A stretch of DNA of 64,000 nucleotides from Streptomyces sp. NBC_01232 (GTDB lineage: Bacteria; Actinomycetota; Actinomycetes; Streptomycetales; Streptomycetaceae): assembly GCF_035989885.1 (NCBI RefSeq), contig NZ_CP108518.1, positions 7,741,001 to 7,805,000 of the forward strand. The letters run 5' to 3'. The notes under the pieces are model-generated. The model made no database searches. It had not been told where the DNA came from and saw only the letters and a list, made by a program, of their open reading frames with translations. Each line of letters starts with the position of its first letter. Position 1 is the first letter of the stretch. The position numbers and the translations under genes were made by a program. Shown here piece after piece: positions 23,661-30,427 of this stretch.

Positions 23661-24701
23661 GTGTTGATCGGTGATGTGGCCAGGCGGTCCGGGGTCAGCG
23701 CCCGCATGCTCAGGCACTACGACTCGCTGGGCCTGGTGCGGCCGACGGGACGCACCGTCTCCGGATATCGGGAGTACTCCGGCGAGGACATCCGGCGGAT
23801 CTTCCACGTCGAGAGCCTGCGGTCGTTGGGGCTGTCGCTGCGCGAGGTCGCACGGGCCCTGGACGACCCCGGGTTCAGGCCCTCCGAACTGGTCGACGAC
23901 CTCGTCCGCCAGACCCGGGAACGCATCGCCGCCGAGACGGCGCTGCTCACGCGGCTGCGCCGGATCGGCTCCGCGGAACCGGCCGACTGGGCGGATGTCC
24001 TGCAGACCGTCGCGCTCCTGCACGCGCTGGGCTCGGAGAGCGCCGGGAAGCGTCAGCGCGCTGCGCTCTCCTCGGGCGAGGACGTGCCGGTACCTGTGGA
24101 GGCACTGGTCGAGGCGGCGTTGAACGAGGCGGACACCAACGTCGCCGGTGCCCTTCGGTGGGCCGTCGCGCAATCGGGCGATGCCGCGCTGGACCTGCTG
24201 GCGGAGGGCCTGGTCTCCTCACTGGCCGAGGTGCGGGAACGAGCCGTCCGCTCCATCGCCGAGATCGAGCACGAGCGGGCGACCGCCCTCCTGCAGGACG
24301 CCCTCGCGAGCTCCGACATCGTGGTCCGCAGGCATGCGGCCCTCGCGCTCGGAGCGCGCGGAGTGCTCGGAGTCGGAGGGGGCGCAGAGCCTGGGGCGGC
24401 CGACGCGGTCCGGACGCTCGTCGACATGATCGTCGAGGGGGTGAGCGACGTGGACGCGGCCGACGCGCTGAGCACCCTGGCGGGCAGCCGCCCGGCGATG
24501 GCCGACCGGATCGCCGCGACCCTCGTGGGCCGCCTCCCCCACGGCCCCGAGGGGGCGCCCGCCCGGCGACGGCTGACCCAGGCGCTCGCGGACATCCCCG
24601 GGGGTGCGGCCGCACAGGCCCTCGCGCGGCTCGCGCACGACGAGGATCCCGCCGTTGCGCTGACCGCGAGGTACATCCGCACGCTCCGCGAAGCGCGGTA
24701 G
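23661..24701 (+). CDS. MerR-family regulator fused to HEAT repeats
   Basis: A 346-aa protein. Residues 1-70 are a standard MerR winged helix (MLIGDVARRSGVSARMLRHY, then SGYREYSGEDIRRI), then a coiled coil (about 75-115, RERIAAETALLTRLRRI). In place of the usual short effector domain, residues about 130-346 are HEAT repeats (GALRWAVAQSGDAALDLL, VRERAVRSIAEIEHERA, VRRHAALALGARG). GTG start 3 bp after the HEAT gene stop with GGAGG upstream. It should bind the MerR-type promoter at 22931-22961. The HEAT part suggests a protein, rather than small-molecule, input; this is inference. Confidence 0.85.
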   Translation: MLIGDVARRSGVSARMLRHYDSLGLVRPTGRTVSGYREYSGEDIRRIFHVESLRSLGLSLREVARALDDPGFRPSELVDDLVRQTRERIAAETALLTRLRRIGSAEPADWADVLQTVALLHALGSESAGKRQRAALSSGEDVPVPVEALVEAALNEADTNVAGALRWAVAQSGDAALDLLAEGLVSSLAEVRERAVRSIAEIEHERATALLQDALASSDIVVRRHAALALGARGVLGVGGGAEPGAADAVRTLVDMIVEGVSDVDAADALSTLAGSRPAMADRIAATLVGRLPHGPEGAPARRRLTQALADIPGGAAAQALARLAHDEDPAVALTARYIRTLREAR

Positions 24702-25060
24702 CGGGTCCGAGATCCGAACGCGGAATGGTTGATTCCGTGAGCAGTGCGGACGTGCCACCGCATCGATCCGGTCACTCTGATGAACAGTGTGATGAACGGT
24801 GAGTAGCCGCCACCTGGGCCGCAGGTGCGGGAGGCCGGGTCGCGCCGGTCGATGTGCGCTGCTCCCGCACGGCCTGGACCTGCGGGCATCCGGCGGGAGC
24901 TGCGCGAACATCCCCGGGCTACCGATATTCGAACGAACTGTCCGTAAAACGACCGCACTTGTGCGGCGTGCCTTTGGATCTGACAGGCTCGGGCCCCGTT
25001 GAGTGCCGCACAAGAGCTGCGGCGCGCCTCACAGCCTTCGAATCGAAAGCGAGCCTTCTC
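24702..25060. other. Intergenic region upstream of the SSI gene
   Basis: 359 bp without a gene. It contains a perfect small hairpin CCGCACTTGTGCGG (24953-24966) and a relatively A/T-rich segment around 24924-24950 that could hold the promoter of the SSI gene. No ribosome-site-supported small frame was seen. Confidence 0.5.
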
Positions 25061-25486
25061 ATGCGTCACCGCTTAGCCAGCGTCTCCGCCGCCGCCCTGC
25101 TGTGCCTCGCCGGCGCCACGGGTGTGGCGGAGGCGAGCCCCGAGAGCCTGCACGCCCCCTCCGCGATGGTCTTCACCGTCATCCAGGGGGACAACGCCGC
25201 CACGGGCACGGTCGTGCGGGCGACCGTCCTCAGCTGCGCCTACACCGCCGAGGGAACGCACCCCGCCCCGAGGGCCGCGTGCGACGCCCTCAACGCCACC
25301 GGCGGCGACTTCAACCGCCTGCTGGCCGCTCCGAACGCGGGCCGGGCGTGCCCGCGGCACTACGCCCCCGTGACCGTCACCGCGGACGGCGTCTGGCGTG
25401 GTGGCCATGTCGCGTGGAAGCACACCTTCTCCAACGCGTGCACGATGTCCGCGAGGCTGAACGGCAACGCGGTCTACGCGTTCTGA
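25061..25486 (+). CDS. Subtilisin inhibitor-like (SSI) secreted protease inhibitor
   Basis: A 141-aa exported protein. The signal peptide has an Arg/His start and a hydrophobic core (residues 6-22) with cleavage near AEA-S (26). The mature part carries the four SSI cysteines at 59, 74, 97 and 127, forming two disulfides. The reactive-site loop reads ACPRHYAPV; by alignment with SSI (CPM-V) the P1 residue is Arg99, so trypsin-like targets are expected over subtilisin. Codon 5 is TTA (25073-25075), which makes translation dependent on the bldA tRNA and so developmentally timed. SSIs regulate secreted proteases in Streptomyces differentiation. Confidence 0.9.
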   Translation: MRHRLASVSAAALLCLAGATGVAEASPESLHAPSAMVFTVIQGDNAATGTVVRATVLSCAYTAEGTHPAPRAACDALNATGGDFNRLLAAPNAGRACPRHYAPVTVTADGVWRGGHVAWKHTFSNACTMSARLNGNAVYAF

Positions 25487-25736
25487 CGCCGCCGGGCGTT
25501 CGCGCAGCGGACGGTTCGCGCTGCGAACGGCTGCGCTACCGACGGGCCCCGGCGTGGTGGGGGCGGGGCCGGAGCCGGGGCAGGCCGCCTCGGGGGACGG
25601 GCGGCCGGCCCCGGCGGACCGGGGGACGCGGTCGTGGGGGAGTCGGGATGCCTGCCGCCGGGCCGGGGACACCCCCGTCACGGGCGCAGCGTGCTCTCCC
25701 CGGATCGGCGGTCGGCGGCCCGCCGGAGTGGACGGG

Positions 25737-26162
25737 TCAGTTCTGCCAGGGGGTCCAGCTGCCGCTGTTCAGGCGGTGCCGGGACCAGCGCTCTCCGTCC
25801 ATGCCGACGATGGAGATGGTCGGGTTCCAGGTGTTGTTGCCTTCGATGCGGACCCCGCTGCGCACGGTGCCGCCCATGGAGGTCCAGTCGCTCCAGGAGC
25901 CGCCGGCGTACTGCCAGCGGGTCCACACCGCGAAGTCGGTGCCGATGATGAAAACCTGACGGTTTCCGGCCGGGTACGTCATCCAGGCCTCACCGTACTC
26001 ACAGATGTAGTCACCGCCGAGACCGGACACGTGGCAGTAGCCGGCAGCGGCGGCGGGCGCCGCGGCCTGCGCCGGGGCGGCGGCGACACCGACCAGGGCG
26101 GCCCCGGAGAGTGCGAGGGTGGTGACCGCGAGGGCGGACCGGCGGAGGATGGCCAAGGTCAT
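25737..26162 (-). CDS. Small secreted protein, probable carbohydrate-binding-like
   Basis: A 141-aa exported protein. The signal peptide spans residues 1-36 with cleavage near AQA-A. The mature part is rich in Trp, Gly and aromatic beta-strand repeats: FAVWTRWQYAGGSWSDW, then WSRHRLNSGSWTPW, similar to repeat units of PLL/tachylectin-like beta-propeller lectins but only two to three units long. ATG 26162 follows GGGGAG. Three 11-bp-spaced heptads upstream (26227-26255) suggest control by a SARP, and a large AfsR-like regulator is encoded divergently. Function not established. Confidence 0.72.
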   Translation of the reverse strand: MTLAILRRSALAVTTLALSGAALVGVAAAPAQAAAPAAAAGYCHVSGLGGDYICEYGEAWMTYPAGNRQVFIIGTDFAVWTRWQYAGGSWSDWTSMGGTVRSGVRIEGNNTWNPTISIVGMDGERWSRHRLNSGSWTPWQN

Positions 26163-26226
26163 GTGTGTACTCCCCAATCGGGATGCTGGCGGAACGACTT
26201 GACGTTCCGAACACTTCCACCGGCCG

Positions 26227-26255
26227 CAAACGAAGCTCTAACGGCCCGCTAACGG
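26227..26255 (-). promoter_or_regulatory. SARP-like direct heptad repeats
   Basis: On the minus strand CCGTTAG (26255-26249), CCGTTAG (26244-26238) and TCGTTTG (26233-26227) occur at an exact 11-bp period, upstream of the secreted-protein gene starting at 26162. SARP proteins bind direct heptads one helical turn apart just upstream of the -10 region. The divergent neighbour is an AfsR-like SARP. The spacing is seen; the regulator assignment is inferred. Confidence 0.6.
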
Positions 26256-26481
26256 TCCCCTCCTGCGCCCGGCCTCCCCGCCCGCCTCCCCGCCCGCCTC
26301 CCCGCGCCTGCCACCCGCTCCCGATGCCGTCCTTCCGGACGTTCGACGGCGGAACGAGCCCTCCGCGATTGGCCGAGGCCGTACTCATGCCGCCGGATCA
26401 ATCCGACTTATCCTCAGTCGGGGGCTGTCACTGCAGGAACAGACCGGTACGAAGCGGTACGGATCGACAAGGGTGGGGTTT

Positions 26482-29400
26482 GTGCAGTTCCGCGTGTTGG
26501 GGCCGGTCTCCGTGACGACGGCGAACGGAGGTCCGCTCCCGCTCGGCCCTGCCAAACGCCGGAGCCTGCTGGCCATGCTGCTGGCCCACCCGAACACGCC
26601 CGTCGGGGTCGACCGGCTCACCGAGGCGCTGTGGGACGAGGAGCCGCCGAGGCACGCGCGCACCGTGCTGCAGGGACACGTCTCCCGATTACGGGCGGTC
26701 CTCGCGCAGCACGGCGCCGCCGCACACGGCGTGGAACTCCTCACCCAGGGAGCGGCCTACCGGCTGCGCCTGCCCGAGGCGCTCGTGGACGCCCACCGCT
26801 TCGAGGAATCGCTCCGGCTCGTCCCGCGGCACGCGGACCCGGGGGAGGCCGTGGCACTCCTGCGCGAGGCACTGGCCCTGTGGCAGGGGCCGGCGTTCTC
26901 CGGGACCGTGCACAGCGCACCGCTGGAGGCCCCCGCGCACGCGTTGGAGGAACTGCGCCTGACGGCCGTCGAGGCGCTGGCGCACGCGTACGGGCGACTG
27001 GGCGACCACGGATCGGCCGCGTCCGTGCTGCGCGCCGAGGCCGCCGCGCACCCCTTGCGGGAGCCGCTCGTGGCCCAGCTGATGCTGGCCCTGGCCCGGG
27101 CGGGCCGGCAGGCGGAGGCGCTGGACCGGTTCCACCGCACCCGGAAGCTGCTCGCCGACGAGATCGGCGTCGACCCGTCGGCGGTGCTCACCGACGCGTA
27201 CACCACCCTCCTGCGCGCCGACACCCGCACGGACACGCACATGGACGCCCACGCGGACCCCCACAAGAGCACCCGCACGGACACCGGCACCGACGCCCGG
27301 ACGGCCCGTGCGGCGGCCGCCACACCGCACGCTGTCGCAGTACCGCGCGCGGCCACCATGCCGCACGGGGCCCCCGCCGGGCCCGCTGCCACCCCCCACC
27401 TACTGCCCCGCCGGCCGCGGGGCTTCACCGCACGGCAGGACGAACTCGCCGCACTCGACCGGATCACGACCGCGACGCCCGGCCCCATCGCCACCCTCAC
27501 GGGCAGCGCAGGCGTCGGCAAGACCGCGCTCGCCGTGCACTGGTCGCACCTCCGCCGCGGCGACTTCCCCGGCGGCACGCTCTTCGCCGACCTGTGCGGC
27601 TTCAGCCGCACACCGGCCCGCGACACCTGCGCCGTGCTCCGCGAGTTCCTGCTCGCCCTCGGTGTCCCGGTCGAGCGGATGCCGGGCTCGCCCGCCGCCC
27701 TCGGAGCCCGCTACCGCGAACTGACCGCCGGGCGCCGGCTGCTGGTCGTACTGGACAACGCCCTCGACTCCGAGCAGATCCGCCCGCTGCTGCCCGGCGG
27801 GGACGACTGCGTCACCCTCGTCACCAGCCGCGACCGGCTCGACGGCCTGGTGGCCACGGACGCCGCCCGCCCCGTGCCGGTCGGCGCGCTGCCCGCCGCC
27901 GACTCCACGGCACTGCTGGCCGCCGTACTGGGCCCGGAAGCGGTGGCGGCCGAACCGGAAGCCGCCGCGCGACTGGCCGGTCTGTGCGACGGACTGCCGC
28001 TCGCGCTGCGCGTGGCCGCCGCCCGCCTCGCCACCCGACCGCACCGGGGCCTGGCCTCCTTCGCCGGTGAACTCGCCGACGAGCAGCACCGGCTGGACCT
28101 GCTCAAGGCGGAGGACACCGGCGTCGCCGCGGCGCTCGGCCTCAGCCTGCGGCATCTGCCCGAACCGGCGCGAGGGTTGTTCCACCACCTCGGACCGCAC
28201 ACCGGCACCACGCTCGACACCCCGCTCGCAGCAGCCCTTGCCGACTGCCCAACGTCCCAGGCCGCCCTGGCGCTGGACCAGTTGGCCGCGGCCCAGCTGG
28301 TCGTCGAGACGGGTCCGCAGTCCTATGTCGTGCACGACCTGGTACGCCTCTTCGCCCGAAGCCTGGCTCCCGATCACGAACCGGGCGGACTGCTCCGGCT
28401 GCTCGACCACTGGGTGCAGACCCTGCTCGGGGCGTGCGCGGCCGCGGAACCGGGGGGCGAGCCGTGCTGCGCCCTCCCTCCCGGGGCCCGGCGTTCGGCC
28501 CGGATCCGCCGGTTCGCCGACCGGACGGGCGCGCTCGCCTGGTACTCCGCCGAGCGAGGCACCTTGCGGGCAGCGGTCGAGGCTGCCGTCGCGGCGGGCT
28601 TCCACGACCGGGCCTGGCGTCTCGTCCTGCTGCAGTGGCCGCTCGTCGTGTGGCAGGTCCGCGACGGCTGGGTGCCCTTGCTCGAACAGGGCCTGGCCTC
28701 CGCGGAGCTCGACGGTGATCCGGCGGCCCAGTCCCGGGCGTTGGCGCTGCTCGGCTGGGTGCTGTCCGAGGAGGGCAGGCCGGAAGAGGCGCTGCTGCGG
28801 CTGGAGCGGGCCCCCGGTCTCGCCGTCCGGGCGGGGGACGCCGAGGGGGAGGCGGTCGCCCGGATCAACCTGGCCGTCGCGCTCATGCGGCAGGGGGACC
28901 GCGAGCGGCCCGGCGCGCTGTTGGCCGGCGCACTCGCCCTGGCCGAACGGGAGGGCCTCACCGAGACGGTCACGCTGGCGCACCAGCACCTCGCCCAGCA
29001 CCTGCTGTCGGTCGGCGCCGCCGACGCCGCCGCCGAACACGCGGCCCGCGGACTGGCCCTCGCCGCGCCGGTGCTGGCGGCTCCCCGGCGGGTGGCCCTG
29101 CGCACCCTCCACGGTGAGGCGCTGGCCGCCGTCGGGCGTACCGGCGAGGCCGTACGCCAGCTCTCCGAAGCGGTCCGGGAAGCCCGGGCCAACGCCTACG
29201 AGGAGGGCGAGGCCGCGGCGCGGGCGGCACTGGACGCGCTGGCGGACCCGGCACCCGAGCCGAAGCCCGAGCCGGTGCCAGTGCCGGTACCGGTGCGCGA
29301 GCCCGATCGGCGGCCGGCGTGGAGCGTGGGCGCGCAGGGGCTCGTCCCGCTCAGCGGGTGCCGCTCCGGTCCACGATCAGGCGGATCGCCGCGATCGTGA
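26482..29400 (+). CDS. AfsR-like large SARP regulator (BTAD, NB-ARC, TPR)
   Basis: A 972-aa multidomain regulator. Residues 1-95 form the OmpR-like DNA-binding domain, 98-245 the BTAD domain, followed by a low-complexity Asp/Thr/His/Ala linker (248-310). An NB-ARC STAND ATPase starts at about 325 with P-loop GSAGVGKT (341-348), and TPR-like helices fill 600-930. This is AfsR architecture, in which ATP hydrolysis and phosphorylation modulate DNA binding. GTG 26482 starts at the conserved domain; GTG 26473 is an alternative. Codon 70 is TTA (26689-26691), so bldA-dependent. The last 50 bp overlap the convergent hydrolase gene, and the tail is Pro/Val-rich. Confidence 0.9.
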   Translation: MQFRVLGPVSVTTANGGPLPLGPAKRRSLLAMLLAHPNTPVGVDRLTEALWDEEPPRHARTVLQGHVSRLRAVLAQHGAAAHGVELLTQGAAYRLRLPEALVDAHRFEESLRLVPRHADPGEAVALLREALALWQGPAFSGTVHSAPLEAPAHALEELRLTAVEALAHAYGRLGDHGSAASVLRAEAAAHPLREPLVAQLMLALARAGRQAEALDRFHRTRKLLADEIGVDPSAVLTDAYTTLLRADTRTDTHMDAHADPHKSTRTDTGTDARTARAAAATPHAVAVPRAATMPHGAPAGPAATPHLLPRRPRGFTARQDELAALDRITTATPGPIATLTGSAGVGKTALAVHWSHLRRGDFPGGTLFADLCGFSRTPARDTCAVLREFLLALGVPVERMPGSPAALGARYRELTAGRRLLVVLDNALDSEQIRPLLPGGDDCVTLVTSRDRLDGLVATDAARPVPVGALPAADSTALLAAVLGPEAVAAEPEAAARLAGLCDGLPLALRVAAARLATRPHRGLASFAGELADEQHRLDLLKAEDTGVAAALGLSLRHLPEPARGLFHHLGPHTGTTLDTPLAAALADCPTSQAALALDQLAAAQLVVETGPQSYVVHDLVRLFARSLAPDHEPGGLLRLLDHWVQTLLGACAAAEPGGEPCCALPPGARRSARIRRFADRTGALAWYSAERGTLRAAVEAAVAAGFHDRAWRLVLLQWPLVVWQVRDGWVPLLEQGLASAELDGDPAAQSRALALLGWVLSEEGRPEEALLRLERAPGLAVRAGDAEGEAVARINLAVALMRQGDRERPGALLAGALALAEREGLTETVTLAHQHLAQHLLSVGAADAAAEHAARGLALAAPVLAAPRRVALRTLHGEALAAVGRTGEAVRQLSEAVREARANAYEEGEAAARAALDALADPAPEPKPEPVPVPVPVREPDRRPAWSVGAQGLVPLSGCRSGPRSGGSPRS

Positions 29401-30274
29401 GGTCCGGGTCGTGGAGCTGGACGTAGTGGTCGCTCCCGGTCGCCAGCAGGTGAGGGGTCTGGGGCCGCAGCTCCACCAGCGCCTGCTGGGCCTTCGGCCA
29501 GGCCGTCTCCAGCTCGGCGAGCAGCTCCCTGGACATGGTGGGAGGCGCCGCGAAGGGCTCGGTCTTGCTGAGTACCGCGACCGGGACCGGCGGGAGCGGA
29601 CCACCGCCGTCGATGGCGCCGACCCCGCCGTCGATGTCGACCTGCTCGAAGGCCGGGTCGTCGTCGAACGGCGTCCCGGGGTGCCGCAACGCCTCGACGT
29701 ACGCCGCCCAGTGCGTCCCCATCGCGGGCTTCAGCGCGGGCCCGAGCGCATCGACCAGGACCAGCCCGCGGACCTGTTCCGGGTGCGTCTGCGCGTACCG
29801 CAGGGCGAGCATCCCGCCGAAGGAATGCCCCACCAGCACGTACGGGCCCGGCACGCGCCCGGCGGACAGCAGCCGGTCCAGGTCCTGGACCATGGCGGCC
29901 AGGGGCCGGGTACCGGTCACGGGCGTACTGCGCGTCGTGAGCGTCGGTGGCTGGGTGTAGCGGATGGTGCCGGGCCGGTCGTAGGTGCACACCCGGGTGA
30001 ACGCCGCGACGCCGGGCAGCACCGCCGGGGACTTCGGAACCGGCGGCGTGGTGTCGGTCAGCGACCACGGGTCGGAGGCCTCGTGCAGCCCCGCCAGCAG
30101 CACCACGGTGGGGCTTCCGGACCCCGAGCACTGCAGGTACAGGCTCCGCCCGCCGCCGATGTCCACCTGCCGACCGGAGTCCGCGGAGTCCGCGGATCCC
30201 GGTCCGGCGACGGCCGTCACCAGCAGGACGGCGGCCACCGCAGCTGCCATCCCTCCAGGCACACGCCATCGCAT
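29351..30274 (-). CDS. Exported alpha/beta-hydrolase
   Basis: A 307-aa alpha/beta-hydrolase with a signal peptide or N-terminal anchor (MRWRVPGG then a hydrophobic stretch through VAAVLLVTAVAG). The nucleophile elbow is VGHSFGG, oxyanion region VVLLAGLHEASDPW, and the C-terminal catalytic His is in GSDHYVQLHDP. Substrate unknown; the family includes esterases and lipases. ATG 30274 is preferred over 30295 because the signal peptide then has the usual short basic start. Its 3' end overlaps the AfsR-like gene on the opposite strand by 50 bp. Confidence 0.83.
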   Translation of the reverse strand: MRWRVPGGMAAAVAAVLLVTAVAGPGSADSADSGRQVDIGGGRSLYLQCSGSGSPTVVLLAGLHEASDPWSLTDTTPPVPKSPAVLPGVAAFTRVCTYDRPGTIRYTQPPTLTTRSTPVTGTRPLAAMVQDLDRLLSAGRVPGPYVLVGHSFGGMLALRYAQTHPEQVRGLVLVDALGPALKPAMGTHWAAYVEALRHPGTPFDDDPAFEQVDIDGGVGAIDGGGPLPPVPVAVLSKTEPFAAPPTMSRELLAELETAWPKAQQALVELRPQTPHLLATGSDHYVQLHDPDLTIAAIRLIVDRSGTR

Positions 30275-30427
30275 ACCCCCAGCCTCCCGCGCCACCCGCT
30301 GCCCCGCCAGCCGGCGTACCGGCGGGGGGCGTCCCCGAGGCCCGGGTCAGGAACCCGGGCCATGAACGATCAGGATCCGCGCTGCCGACCACGGGTGCCC
30401 GTGACCGACAGCCTCCGCGGCGGTGGT

